This document shows, piece by piece, positions 19,229 to 29,822 of a stretch of DNA of 64,000 nucleotides. Under the pieces are notes generated by a model. That model was not told where the DNA came from. It did no database searches and saw nothing but the letters and a program-made list of their open reading frames with translations. The stretch is from Paraburkholderia sabiae (GTDB taxonomy: Bacteria; Pseudomonadota; Gammaproteobacteria; Burkholderiales; Burkholderiaceae). The translations under genes were made by a program, and so were the position numbers. Every line of letters starts with the position of its first letter. Positions within the stretch are counted from its first letter, which is position 1. The stretch is taken from positions 6,138,001 through 6,202,000 of the forward strand of contig NZ_CP125295.1 in assembly GCF_030412785.1 (NCBI RefSeq), in the 5' to 3' direction.

Positions 19229-19743
19229 CGGGCATCCGCTCTATGCTTTTGGTCTATTAGCGTCGCCCCTGTGCGGGGCGGCAGTTACTTTCTTTGCCGC
19301 GGCAAAGAAAGTAACCAAAGAAAGCCGCTTTTGAACCTCCGGTGCCCGCAAGCATAGCGCCGCGCCATGCCGCAGTTGAGCTGTCGCGCAGCAACGTCCG
19401 CACTCCGTAGATCGCCCGCAGTCAACCACGCACGGCGCGAAAATCCCACACAGTCTGGAACACATACCGCCGCGAACCGACTGCGAACGCAAAAACAACC
19501 CGACCGAATGTGCCCCAACTGGGTGTAGTTTTTCACACCGCGCGCCTGACTGCGGGCTTTCTACGGAGATTCGCGTCGCTGCGCGACAACTCAACTGCGG
19601 CACGCCGCGGCGTTATCCTGGCAGGCACCGGGGGTTTGAAGCCGCTTTCTTTGGTTACTTTCTTTGCGGCGGCAAAGAAAGTAACTGCCGCCCCGCACAG
19701 GGGCAACGCTAATAAACCAAAAACATAGAGCGGATGCCACCGC
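19229..19743. repeat. Large imperfect palindromic repeat element (about 515 bp)
   Basis: Two arms of about 230 bp (19229-19458 and 19515-19743) are inverted copies, very similar over their whole length, with a 56-bp centre. Each arm holds a near-perfect 32-bp palindrome whose half-sites are GTTACTTTCTTTGC and GCAAAGAAAGTAAC (19284-19315, perfect; 19654-19685, one central mismatch). Outer parts share ATCCGCTCTATG and CCCCTGTGCGGGGCGGCA. No transposase, terminal duplication or believable gene is inside. Similar AAAGAAAGTAAC palindromes are dispersed in Burkholderia-group genomes (recall, not searched). It may be a non-autonomous repeat of MITE or REP type. Confidence 0.8.
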
Positions 19744-19897
19744 AAGACCCCAAACCCACCCCAAACCCAAACCCCAACCCCACCGGGAAGTACAATACCG
19801 TTTCCGCCCGCCTCCGGGCCCCGACACCCCGTCGGCACCACATTCCACATTCCGCCGTGCGGCATCAACACCACGCGGCATCAACAACACTTCAAAA
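19744..19897. other. Low-complexity C/A tract and short direct repeat before ettA
   Basis: From 19744 to about 19795 the plus strand is a C-rich, A-interrupted tract (units such as CCCCAAACC) unlike surrounding DNA. A 12-bp direct repeat, GCGGCATCAACA, occurs at 19859-19870 and 19875-19886 just before the ettA start. No promoter is obvious. Confidence 0.5.
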
Positions 19898-21565
<1,668 letters not shown>

Positions 21566-21776
21566 GCGTTCGTTGTACTGCCGTTCGCGTCCGGACCGCT
21601 CGTGCGGTTCGATGCGGACGGCATAAGAGTTGCTCTCTTTCCTCGCAGGATCGGATCCGGTCCACGCAGTTCTCCATGCAGGCACTCGCTGCCTGCGCCG
21701 CGCGTCGCGAGCTTTATGCGCGGTACTCCACGAGATATAACCCGAACCACGGCCACAGCAAGGACGAGGAGGTGGC

Positions 21777-22916
21777 ATGGCGATGTCGAAAGGCAGCCGC
21801 GTGATGGCGGCGGTCGCAGGCTTGATCGTGCTGTTCGTCGTGCTCGCACTGGGCGGCTTGTATTTCGTGCAACGCGAAGTGAAAGCACGCGTCGTCGATG
21901 CGCTCGCGCCGCTCGGTACGGCTGAATCGATCGACGTGGGCTTTTCGGCGATCACGCTGCATCGCGTGCGGCTGAGCGCGCCGAAAGACTGGCCGACGCC
22001 CGACGCCCTCACCGCCGACGAAATCACGATGACGCCCGACATTCGCGATCTGCTCGCGCATCGGATGCATCTGCGCAGCGTCGTGGTGCGCGGCTTCAAT
22101 CTGGCGCTCGTGCGCACCGCGAGCGGCCGGCTGGAGATTTTGCCGAAGCTGCGTCAATCGATGAGTCAGGCCGGCCATCCCGCCAGCGAAGCGAGCGCCG
22201 CTGCGCCAGACAAGCCGCCGCTGCCCGCCGAAAAACTCATCGACCACGTCGCGTTCGCGGACGGTCAGTTCGTCTTCTACGACGAGATGGTCAGCAAGCC
22301 GGCGTACAAGGTCGTGATCAGCGACGCAAGCGCCACCGTCGATCACATCCATCTGCCCGACCTCACCGAGCCGACCAGTCTGTCGATGAAAGGCGCAATC
22401 AAGGGCCCGTCGCACACGGGCAGCGTGACGTTCGACGGCTGGATGAAAATTGCCAGCAAGGACTCGCAGACGACCACGACGCTGCGCGGCGTCGACGTCG
22501 TCACGCTCGATCCGTATCTGCTGAAAAAAGCCGGCGCGAAGACGCAGGTAAAGGGCGGCACGCTCGATCTGAACCTGCAGGCCACCGTGACGAACTATCA
22601 CATCCACGCGCCGGGCACGATCACACTGCATCATCTGCAACTGGCCGAAACGGACGATCCGCTCGACACTTTCATGCAGATTCCGACGAAGGCCGCCGTC
22701 GCCGCGTTGAAGAAACACGGCGATGACATCACGCTGCACTTCACGATCGACGGCAATCTGCGCGATCCGAAGTTCAAGCTGAACGAGAGCGTGATGACCG
22801 AGCTGCGCGCGAATCTGGCGAAGGCGCTGGGCGTCAGCGCCGAGGGCGTCGCGAAGGGCGCGGGAGAAACGGTGAAGGGATTAGGCAACGCGCTGAAGAA
22901 TCTGCTCGGGCAATAG
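21777..22916 (+). CDS. AsmA-like / DUF748 family inner-membrane protein
   Basis: The 379-residue product has an N-terminal membrane anchor (about residues 9-30, VMAAVAGLIVLFVVLALGG) and a large periplasmic beta-rich part. The repeated style (MHLRSVVVRGFNLALVRTASGRLEIL, VAFADGQFVFYDE) is that of DUF748/AsmA-like proteins, whose relatives act in outer-membrane lipid homeostasis. The C-terminus (residues 340-379) is Gly/Ala/Lys-rich and ends in LKNLLGQ, like a soluble DUF748 tail. A strong GAGGAGGT site precedes the ATG at 21777. Function is not known; the family call is moderate. Confidence 0.7.
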   Translation: MAMSKGSRVMAAVAGLIVLFVVLALGGLYFVQREVKARVVDALAPLGTAESIDVGFSAITLHRVRLSAPKDWPTPDALTADEITMTPDIRDLLAHRMHLRSVVVRGFNLALVRTASGRLEILPKLRQSMSQAGHPASEASAAAPDKPPLPAEKLIDHVAFADGQFVFYDEMVSKPAYKVVISDASATVDHIHLPDLTEPTSLSMKGAIKGPSHTGSVTFDGWMKIASKDSQTTTTLRGVDVVTLDPYLLKKAGAKTQVKGGTLDLNLQATVTNYHIHAPGTITLHHLQLAETDDPLDTFMQIPTKAAVAALKKHGDDITLHFTIDGNLRDPKFKLNESVMTELRANLAKALGVSAEGVAKGAGETVKGLGNALKNLLGQ

Positions 22917-22943
22917 CGCCCTCTTCAGCGCATCTTCGCGAGA

Positions 22944-23567
22944 TCAGACGGGCAAACCCAGTTCGCGCAGTTTTGCCTCGGTCTGCACGGCGTTCGTGTG
23001 ATGCACGCCATGCCAGCCGAGTTCGTTCGCGGCGCGCGCGTTCGCAATGTTGTCGTCGATGAAAACGAGTTCGTGCGCTTCGATGTCCGGCAGATGCGCG
23101 CGAATCCGGCGCAGCATCTCGGCGAAGATGGCCGGGTCCGGCTTCACCATCTTCACGCGCCCCGACACGACGATGTCCTTGAAGCGCCGCAGCACCGGAT
23201 AGTGCTCCCACGCATACGGAAAAGTCTCGTCCGACCAGTTCGTCAGACCGAACAGCGGCACGTTTGCGTCTTCGAGCTTTTCGACGGTCGCGACTCCGTC
23301 ATCGAGCACGCCCGCCACCATTTCATGCCAGCGCTCGTAGAACGCACGGATCAGCGCTTCGTGCTCGGGAAACTTCGCGATCAGTTCCGCCGTGCCTTCC
23401 GCGATCGGCTGGCCGCCGTCCTGGCGGATCACCCAGTCCATCGTGCAGACGTTCGACAGAAACCACGCGCGTTCGGCGTCGTCGGGAATCAGCTGGCGAT
23501 ACAGATACTGCGGACTCCAGTCGATCAGCACGCCGCCGAAATCGAACACGACTGCCTTGATGGTCAT
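22944..23567 (-). CDS. HAD-IA family hydrolase (YihX-like phosphatase)
   Basis: This 207-residue protein has motif I VVFDFGGVLIDW (nucleophile Asp9; the usual second Asp is Gly, as in the YihX and haloacid dehalogenase-like groups), motif II LTNWSDET, the motif III lysine in RVKMVKPDPAIF, and motif IV FIDDNIANARAANELGW. A sugar phosphatase (for example acting on glucose 1-phosphate) is likely but unproven. It overlaps the upstream cysteine hydrolase by four bases, so both are co-expressed. Confidence 0.87.
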   Translation of the reverse strand: MTIKAVVFDFGGVLIDWSPQYLYRQLIPDDAERAWFLSNVCTMDWVIRQDGGQPIAEGTAELIAKFPEHEALIRAFYERWHEMVAGVLDDGVATVEKLEDANVPLFGLTNWSDETFPYAWEHYPVLRRFKDIVVSGRVKMVKPDPAIFAEMLRRIRAHLPDIEAHELVFIDDNIANARAANELGWHGVHHTNAVQTEAKLRELGLPV

Positions 23568-24115
23568 GCGAACTCCGTTTGCAGAATGTCAGCGAGAGGG
23601 CGCACCTTGACGCGTTTGCCTGTCATCGACGAATTGGCCCAGACGAAGTTCTGGTGCTCGACGATCTTGTCCGCGGCGAGGTGCGGCTTGTCTTGAGTCG
23701 TATGCAGATCGGAAACGATCGTCGTGCGCAGTCCGAGCAGTTCGGCGCGGCGCGCCGTAGCGTTGACGCAGAACTCGGACGCGAAACCGCATATCAGCAC
23801 GCTATCGATGTCGTTTTGACGAAGCTGGTCGGCGAGCGGCGTCTCATGAAACGAATCGCCGACCGTCTTGTAGATGGACGCGTCCGCCTGTTCGCGCACG
23901 AGCCCGGCGGGCAATTGCCAGGCGTCGCTGCCGCGCGCGAGCGGGCCGTTGGCGTCGCTCTCGTGCTGCACGAAAAACACGGGCGCGTTCGCCCTGCGCG
24001 CCGCCGACGTGAGCCGGTTGATACCTTCGATCACTTCATCGCCTCGATATGCGGCGGACGCTCCGCTGAAAAACATCTGCTGTACGTCGATCACGATCAC
24101 GGCAACACCGGACAT
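23564..24115 (-). CDS. Isochorismatase-family cysteine hydrolase
   Basis: This protein of 183 residues has the isochorismatase-like alpha/beta fold. The catalytic Asp is in VIVIDVQQMFF (Asp10), and the nucleophile Cys is in ICGFASEFCVNATARRA near residue 119. The middle has an FVQHE segment typical of nicotinamidase-like hydrolases. The substrate (nicotinamide, ureidoacrylate, N-carbamoyl compound or other amide) cannot be assigned. It is followed by the HAD hydrolase with a four-base overlap. Confidence 0.88.
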   Translation of the reverse strand: MSGVAVIVIDVQQMFFSGASAAYRGDEVIEGINRLTSAARRANAPVFFVQHESDANGPLARGSDAWQLPAGLVREQADASIYKTVGDSFHETPLADQLRQNDIDSVLICGFASEFCVNATARRAELLGLRTTIVSDLHTTQDKPHLAADKIVEHQNFVWANSSMTGKRVKVRPLADILQTEFA

Positions 24116-24230
24116 GCGGGCCTCGCTATTCGTTGGCGATTTTCGTTGGTAATTTTTCGGGCAAAGCGGGAAGGTATCGGACGAGCCGCCGTTTTACAGC
24201 GGCTCACAGCGTGCTCGTCCCGGCAATGCG

Positions 24231-26045
24231 TCAGATTGGCTGCGTGCGCGTTTCGAGCCACGCCTTCGCGTCGCCCGACACGTGCGGCGAGACGCGCGCG
24301 CGCACCATCTCGTGATACGCGTTGAGCCATGCGCGCTCGTCGTCGCGCAACAGGTTCAGCGCGACGCAGCGCGTATCGATCGGGCACAGCGTCAGCGTTT
24401 CGAATTCGAGGAAATCGCCGAACTCGGTCTTCTCGGCTGCACGGTTCAGCACGAGATTCTCGATACGAATGCCCCACTTGCCCGGACGATAGATGCCCGG
24501 CTCGATCGACGTGATCATGCCCTCTTCCATCGCCGTCCAGCTTTCGGCGGGCGCGTAGTGCGAGATCACCTGCGGGCCTTCGTGAACGTTCAGGAAATAG
24601 CCGACGCCGTGGCCCGTGCCGTGACCGTAGTCCGCGCCCACTTCCCAGATCGGCGCACGCGCGATCGAATCGAGCATCGGCGAACGGATGCCGCGCGGAA
24701 ACTTCGCGCGCGACAAGGCCATCGTGCCCTTCAGCACCGTCGTGAAGTCGCGGCGATGTTCGTCGTTGATCGTGCCGATGGGCACGACTCGCGTGATGTC
24801 GGTCGTGCCGCTCAGGTACTGGCCACCCGAGTCGATCAGCAGAAGGCCGTTGCCTTCGATCGTCGAATGCGACGCGGGCGTTGCGCGGTAGTGCGGCATC
24901 GCGCCGTTCGCGTTGAAGCCGGCGATCGTCGCGAAGCTCAGCGTGACGAAGCCCGGCCGGCGCGCGCGCGAGGCCGTCAGCTTTTCGTCGATGGTGAGTT
25001 CGGTGATCTTCTCGCGGCCCAGCGCGCCTTCGAACCACGCGAAAAATTCGGCGAGCGCGGCACCGTCCTGCTCCATCGTCGCGCGCACGTGCGCGGCTTC
25101 GGCGTCCGTCTTGCGCGACTTGAAGAACGTCGAAGGATTCACCGACTCGACGATCGCCACCGACGCCGGCACCGATTGCAGCAAGCCGAACGTGATGCGA
25201 CGCGGATCGATCAGCAGCGTCTGGCCGTTCGGCAGCGCGGCGAGCGCATCGGCCGCCTTCGCGTACGACTCGACCTTGATCCCATCACGTGCGAGCGATT
25301 CGGCGAGTTGCGCCGGCACCTTGCCGTCCACCACGAACAGCGACGCGCGATCCAGCCCGATCAGCGCATGCGCGACGAACACCGGGTTGTAGTTCACATC
25401 GGCGCCGCGCAGGTTCAAGAGCCACGCGAGATCGTCGAGCGTCGAAATGAAATGCCACTGCGCGCCCTTCTCCTGCATCGCGCGGCGGATCTGATCCAGT
25501 TTGTCCGCGCGCGACACGCTGGCGTGCGGCGCAACGTGCTCGTAGACGGCGGCCGTCGGCAGCGACGGACGCTGCGGCCAGACGGAATCGAGCAGATCGA
25601 GGTCAGTGCGCAGCTTCACGCCGCGCGCCTTCAATGCGTCCGACAGCGCGCGCGCCGCCGCGACGCCGAGCACCGCGCCGTCGACGCCGACCGTCGCGCC
25701 CGTCGACACGTTCTGCGCGAGCCAGTCGATGTGCGGCGCCGTCTGCTGGCCGCCGAACATCTTCATCAACTGGATGCCCGTGCCCGCCAGTTGCGCTTCG
25801 GCCTGCACCCAATAGCGGCTGTCGACCCAAAGACCGGCGAAATCCGCCGTCACGACCAGCGTGCCGACCGAGCCTGTAAAGCCGGACAGCCATTCGCGCC
25901 CTTGCCAGCGGCCGGGCAGATATTCGGACAGATGCGGATCGGCCGATGGCACCAGCCAGGCGGCGAGCCCTTCCTGTTTCATTGCGCCGCGCAGTTGCGC
26001 GATGCGCTCAGGGATCGAGGCGGTTTCGGGGAGTCGTACGTTCAT
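24231..26045 (-). CDS. Aminopeptidase P family protein (Xaa-Pro aminopeptidase, M24B)
   Basis: The 604-residue enzyme removes an N-terminal residue before proline. It has two creatinase-like N-terminal domains (about 1-300) and a pita-bread catalytic domain. Metal ligands appear in LLLIDSGGQYLSGTTDITR (two Asp), GADYGHGTGHGVGYFLNVHEG (His), EEGMITSIEPGIY (Glu) and IRIENLVL (Glu). The start is set at 26045, where AGGTGAAACC precedes ATG; an in-frame start at 26060 is less well placed. This length fits the large three-domain type rather than E. coli PepP. The YeaQ-like gene lies 19 bp upstream, so they are probably one transcript. Confidence 0.92.
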   Translation of the reverse strand: MNVRLPETASIPERIAQLRGAMKQEGLAAWLVPSADPHLSEYLPGRWQGREWLSGFTGSVGTLVVTADFAGLWVDSRYWVQAEAQLAGTGIQLMKMFGGQQTAPHIDWLAQNVSTGATVGVDGAVLGVAAARALSDALKARGVKLRTDLDLLDSVWPQRPSLPTAAVYEHVAPHASVSRADKLDQIRRAMQEKGAQWHFISTLDDLAWLLNLRGADVNYNPVFVAHALIGLDRASLFVVDGKVPAQLAESLARDGIKVESYAKAADALAALPNGQTLLIDPRRITFGLLQSVPASVAIVESVNPSTFFKSRKTDAEAAHVRATMEQDGAALAEFFAWFEGALGREKITELTIDEKLTASRARRPGFVTLSFATIAGFNANGAMPHYRATPASHSTIEGNGLLLIDSGGQYLSGTTDITRVVPIGTINDEHRRDFTTVLKGTMALSRAKFPRGIRSPMLDSIARAPIWEVGADYGHGTGHGVGYFLNVHEGPQVISHYAPAESWTAMEEGMITSIEPGIYRPGKWGIRIENLVLNRAAEKTEFGDFLEFETLTLCPIDTRCVALNLLRDDERAWLNAYHEMVRARVSPHVSGDAKAWLETRTQPI

Positions 26046-26064
26046 CGGTTTCACCTGCAAGTAT

Positions 26065-26319
26065 TCATCGACGGGAGAACAGGCCGACCGTCACGGCAAC
26101 GGCAACCAGAGCAATAGCGGTGCAGACGGGCCACTCGAGCGTGTCGCCGTCGTGGAAAAGCTGAATGACGTTGCCGGCCATGTGCGCGACGACGGCGCCC
26201 ACCACGCCGACCAGCATGGCTACCCACAGCGCGACGCGGCTCGCGCGCCGAAGAGGATGCAGCCACCAGCTGGCCCCACCCACGACGGCGCCAAGGATGA
26301 TCAGTCCCGGCCAGCCCAT
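26065..26319 (-). CDS. Small membrane protein, possibly GlsB/YeaQ/YmgE-like
   Basis: This 84-residue protein has three hydrophobic segments (about residues 2-16, 27-48 and 64-81). The opening MGWPGLIILGAVVGGASWWL and the central GVVGAVVAHMAG resemble transglycosylase-associated proteins, which are small stress-response membrane proteins. The match is by pattern only. It sits just upstream of the aminopeptidase P gene. Confidence 0.6.
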   Translation of the reverse strand: MGWPGLIILGAVVGGASWWLHPLRRASRVALWVAMLVGVVGAVVAHMAGNVIQLFHDGDTLEWPVCTAIALVAVAVTVGLFSRR

Positions 26320-26506
26320 CAGCGCGAACCGCCCATCAAATTAAGACTGTTCTGATAGGCGGCTGTTTTATCGATGGATAGCATTTTTTTCTCATTCACC
26401 AGAAGGTCTGCACGGCTTTCTGCGTAGCGGTTGAGTTTAGGGGCCGGGGTAAGGTTAAGCAAGCTGAAAGCCTCCGCGCCAGATCGCTGCGCCCATCCCA
26501 CCGTCC

Positions 26507-27253
26507 ATGCGAATCGCCCTTATTGAGCCTGACCTCCGGCATGCGGAAATCGTCGGCCGGCTACTGCTTGCCGGGGGCCATGCCTGCCATCACTTTTCGA
26601 CCAGCGCGCCGTTTCTCGCGGGCGCCGAACACGAATTCTTCGATCTCCTCGTCACTGACGCCTTTTGCGGCGACGCCGCCGCCGAAGACGTGATCGCGCG
26701 CGTGCGCCAGGTTTTGCCCGGCTTGCCCGTCGTCGCACTGATGAACGCGCCGCGCGAAAGCGAACTGGTCGCGATATTGCAGGCTGGCGCCGACGACTGT
26801 CTGTCGAAACCGGTACGCGGCCCCGAAATGCTGGCCCGCATCGAAGCGCTGATGCGCCGCGCGGGAATTCGCCGGCCGCGCAATCGCGTGCGCGAAATGT
26901 TCGGCGAATACGCGTTCGACGCCAGCCGCTCCATCGTCAGCTTCCGGGGACAGAACATTACGATGACGCCGAAGGAGCTTCAATTCGCGCTGCTTCTGTT
27001 TACCAACATGTCGCGGCCGGTGTCGCGCGCGCACATTCTCGAAACCGTCTGGTCACGCCGGCGCGACGTAAAGTCGCGCACGCTCGACACTCATGCGTCG
27101 CGCATCCGCACCAAGCTCGAACTGCGGCCCGAATTCGGCTACACGCTGACGCCGCTGTATGGCTACGGTTATCGTCTCGACCGGATTCCCGTCGAAAACC
27201 CGGATAGCGCGGATAAACCCGCGCCGACTGAAAGAATCGTGGAAACGCTATAA
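26507..27253 (+). CDS. OmpR-family response regulator with atypical receiver domain
   Basis: This 248-residue protein has a receiver domain (1-115) and a winged-helix DNA-binding domain (about 135-232). The phosphoacceptor Asp51 (LLVTDAF) and Lys101 (CLSKPV) are present. The acidic Mg site reads E7-P8-D9 where PhoB has E-D-E, so one metal ligand is Pro. The switch Thr/Ser position is Met79 (VVALMNAP). The winged helix shows [13 protein letters not shown] and [11 protein letters not shown]. No histidine kinase is adjacent. It lies directly upstream of hemA, whose -10 overlaps its stop. Confidence 0.88.
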   Translation: MRIALIEPDLRHAEIVGRLLLAGGHACHHFSTSAPFLAGAEHEFFDLLVTDAFCGDAAAEDVIARVRQVLPGLPVVALMNAPRESELVAILQAGADDCLSKPVRGPEMLARIEALMRRAGIRRPRNRVREMFGEYAFDASRSIVSFRGQNITMTPKELQFALLLFTNMSRPVSRAHILETVWSRRRDVKSRTLDTHASRIRTKLELRPEFGYTLTPLYGYGYRLDRIPVENPDSADKPAPTERIVETL

Positions 27254-27279
27254 TATTGGGCCTAACCATAGCCCCAATA
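27249..27279 (+). promoter_or_regulatory. hemA promoter -10 with overlapping inverted repeat
   Basis: A perfect TATAAT lies at 27249-27254, but its -35 (27226-27231) is poor. TATTGGG (27254-27260) and CCCAATA (27273-27279) form a 7-bp inverted repeat at the expected transcription start. The -10 runs over the end of the response-regulator gene. The repeat may be an operator or a 5' leader hairpin. Confidence 0.5.
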
Positions 27280-27308
27280 CGTCGCGCCAAAAACGCCGTA
27301 GCGTCCCC

Positions 27309-28598
27309 GTGCAACTGCTAACGATCGGAATCAATCACCACACCGCGCCCGTCGCCCTGCGCGAACGCGTGGCGTTTCCGCTCGAACAGATCAAGCCGGC
27401 GCTGTCGACGTTCAAAGATATCTTCCTCGGCCGGACCGCCCGCACGGCGCCGGAAGCAGCGATCCTGTCGACCTGCAACCGCACCGAACTCTACTGTGCC
27501 ACCGACGACCAGGCGGCCCGCGAAGCCGCGATCCACTGGCTCTCGAAGTACCACAACATCGCCATCGACGAACTTGCGCCGCACGTGTACGCGCTGCCGC
27601 AGTCGGAAGCCGTGCGTCACGCATTCCGCGTCGCGTCGGGGCTCGATTCGATGGTGCTGGGCGAAACGCAGATCGTCGGCCAGATGAAGGACGCGGTGCG
27701 CACGGCCACGGAAGCCGGCGCGCTCGGCACGTATCTGAACCAGCTGTTCCAGCGCACTTTCGCGGTTGCGAAGGAAGTCCGCACGACGACTGAAATCGGG
27801 GCGCAATCGGTTTCGATGGCTGCGGCGGCCGTGCGCCTCGCGCAGCGTATTTTCGACAAGGTCTCGAACCAGCGCGTGCTGTTCATCGGCGCGGGTGAAA
27901 TGATCGAACTGTGCGCGACGCACTTTGCCGCGCAGCAGCCGCGCGAACTGGTCGTCGCGAACCGCACGGCCGAACGCGGCCAGCGTCTCGCAGAAAGCTT
28001 CAACGGCCGCGCGATTCCGCTGTCCGAACTGCCCACGCGCATGCACGAGTTCGACATCATCGTGTCGTGCACGGCGTCGACGCTGCCCATCATCGGTCTC
28101 GGCGCGGTCGAGCGCGCGGTGAAGGCGCGCCGTCACCGTCCCATTTTCATGGTCGATCTCGCCGTGCCGCGCGATATCGAACCGGAAGTCGGGCAGCTCG
28201 AAGACGTCTTCCTGTACACCGTCGACGACCTCGGCGCGATCGTTCGTGAAGGCAATGCGTCGCGGCAAGCCGCCGTCGCGCAGGCCGAGACGATCATCGA
28301 AACGCGCGTGCAGAATTTCATGCAGTGGCTGGACGCGCGCAGCATCGTGCCCGTCATCCGTCACATGCACACGCAGGCCGACACGCTGCGCCGCGCCGAA
28401 GTCGAGAAAGCGCAAAAGATGCTCGCGCGCGGCGACGATCCCGCTGCCGTGCTCGAAGCGCTGTCGCAGGCGCTGACGAACAAGCTGATCCACGGCCCGA
28501 CGCACGCGCTCAACCGCGCCAGCAGCGAAAATCGCGATCAGCTGATCGAGCTGATGGGCGGCTTCTACAAACACGCTCACTCTTCTTCCGAGCGTTAG
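27309..28598 (+). CDS. hemA: Glutamyl-tRNA reductase
   Basis: HemA (429 residues) reduces glutamyl-tRNA-Glu with NADPH to glutamate-1-semialdehyde, the first step of C5 haem synthesis. The N-terminal catalytic domain has [14 protein letters not shown] and the nucleophile Cys in [14 protein letters not shown] (about residue 50), then [17 protein letters not shown]. The NADPH domain has [16 protein letters not shown] and [11 protein letters not shown]-terminal dimerisation helix follows. The start is a GTG giving (M)[10 protein letters not shown], as annotated in relatives; the Shine-Dalgarno is weak. The open frame runs upstream to 27159 over the regulator's end. Confidence 0.93.
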   Translation: MQLLTIGINHHTAPVALRERVAFPLEQIKPALSTFKDIFLGRTARTAPEAAILSTCNRTELYCATDDQAAREAAIHWLSKYHNIAIDELAPHVYALPQSEAVRHAFRVASGLDSMVLGETQIVGQMKDAVRTATEAGALGTYLNQLFQRTFAVAKEVRTTTEIGAQSVSMAAAAVRLAQRIFDKVSNQRVLFIGAGEMIELCATHFAAQQPRELVVANRTAERGQRLAESFNGRAIPLSELPTRMHEFDIIVSCTASTLPIIGLGAVERAVKARRHRPIFMVDLAVPRDIEPEVGQLEDVFLYTVDDLGAIVREGNASRQAAVAQAETIIETRVQNFMQWLDARSIVPVIRHMHTQADTLRRAEVEKAQKMLARGDDPAAVLEALSQALTNKLIHGPTHALNRASSENRDQLIELMGGFYKHAHSSSER

Positions 28599-28730
28599 CG
28601 GCGCTCCACGCCGCGGCATCGCGCGGGTGGCCGACCAGGCCCGCACGGTGCTTCATCTGCTGTCATGACGGGCTGTTCCGCCCGCTTCCCCAAGTAGCCG
28701 TTCTTTCCGGAGCCCGCTCCGATCGCCCCA

Positions 28731-29813
28731 ATGAAAACGAGCATGCAAGCCAAGCTCGACCAGCTCACCACCCGGCTGGCCGAACTGAACGACCTGTTGA
28801 GCCGCGAAGACATCACGGCGAACATCGAGCAATATCGCAAGCTCACGCGCGAACACGCGGAGTTGCAGCCTGTCGTCGAACAGTACGGCCTGTGGCGTCA
28901 GTCGATGAACGACGCGGCAACCGCGCAGGAACTGCTGTCGGATGCGTCGATGAAGGACTTCGCCGAAGAGGAAATCCGCGCGGCGCGCGACCGGATGGAA
29001 ACGCTCGCAGGCGAATTGCAGAAAATGCTGCTGCCGAAAGACCCGAACGACGACCGCAACATCTTCCTCGAAATCCGCGCGGGCACGGGCGGCGACGAAT
29101 CGGCGCTGTTCGCGGGCGACCTGCTGCGCATGTATCTGCGTTACGCGGAACGCAATCGCTGGCAGGTCGAGATGATGTCGGCAAGCGAATCGGATCTGGG
29201 CGGCTACAAGGAAGTGATCGTACGGATTGCGGGCGACGCCGCGTATTCGAAGCTCAAGTTCGAATCAGGCGGCCACCGCGTGCAGCGCGTTCCCGCGACA
29301 GAAACGCAAGGACGCATCCACACGTCCGCGTGCACGGTCGCGGTGATGCCGGAAGCGGATGAAATCGGCGAAGTCGAGATCAATCCGGCGGATTTGCGCA
29401 TCGATACGTTCCGCGCGTCGGGCGCGGGCGGCCAGCACATCAACAAGACCGATTCTGCCGTGCGCGTGACGCACTTGCCGACGGGCATCGTCGTTGAATG
29501 TCAGGACGACCGCTCGCAGCACAAGAACAAGGACCGCGCGCTGAAGGTGCTCGCGGCGCGGATCAAGGACAAGCAATATCACGAGCAGCACGCGAAGGAA
29601 GCTGCGACGCGCAAGAGCCTGATCGGTTCGGGCGACCGCTCCGAGCGCATTCGCACATACAACTTCCCGCAAGGCCGTCTCACCGATCACCGGATCAACC
29701 TGACGCTGTATCGTCTGGAATCGATCATGGAAGGCGATCTCGACGAACTGATCGCGGCGCTCGTGTCCGAGCATCAGGCGGAACTGCTCGCATCGCTCGG
29801 CGACGCGGACTGA
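28731..29813 (+). CDS. prfA: Peptide chain release factor 1
   Basis: RF1 (360 residues) terminates translation at UAG and UAA. The codon-recognition tripeptide PAT is in [19 protein letters not shown], and the catalytic GGQ is in [17 protein letters not shown] near residue 234. The N-terminal coiled region begins [19 protein letters not shown]. The GGQ glutamine is methylated by PrmC, whose gene starts nine bases downstream. The hemA-prfA-prmC order is conserved widely in proteobacteria. Confidence 0.97.
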   Translation: MKTSMQAKLDQLTTRLAELNDLLSREDITANIEQYRKLTREHAELQPVVEQYGLWRQSMNDAATAQELLSDASMKDFAEEEIRAARDRMETLAGELQKMLLPKDPNDDRNIFLEIRAGTGGDESALFAGDLLRMYLRYAERNRWQVEMMSASESDLGGYKEVIVRIAGDAAYSKLKFESGGHRVQRVPATETQGRIHTSACTVAVMPEADEIGEVEINPADLRIDTFRASGAGGQHINKTDSAVRVTHLPTGIVVECQDDRSQHKNKDRALKVLAARIKDKQYHEQHAKEAATRKSLIGSGDRSERIRTYNFPQGRLTDHRINLTLYRLESIMEGDLDELIAALVSEHQAELLASLGDAD

Positions 29814-29822
29814 GCGGCGCGC

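Noticed and set aside
19241..19728. Several open frames of 60-120 codons in the palindrome (both strands)
   Set aside because: They follow the inverted arms, have no ribosome site and no recognisable domains; the symmetry of the repeat creates them.
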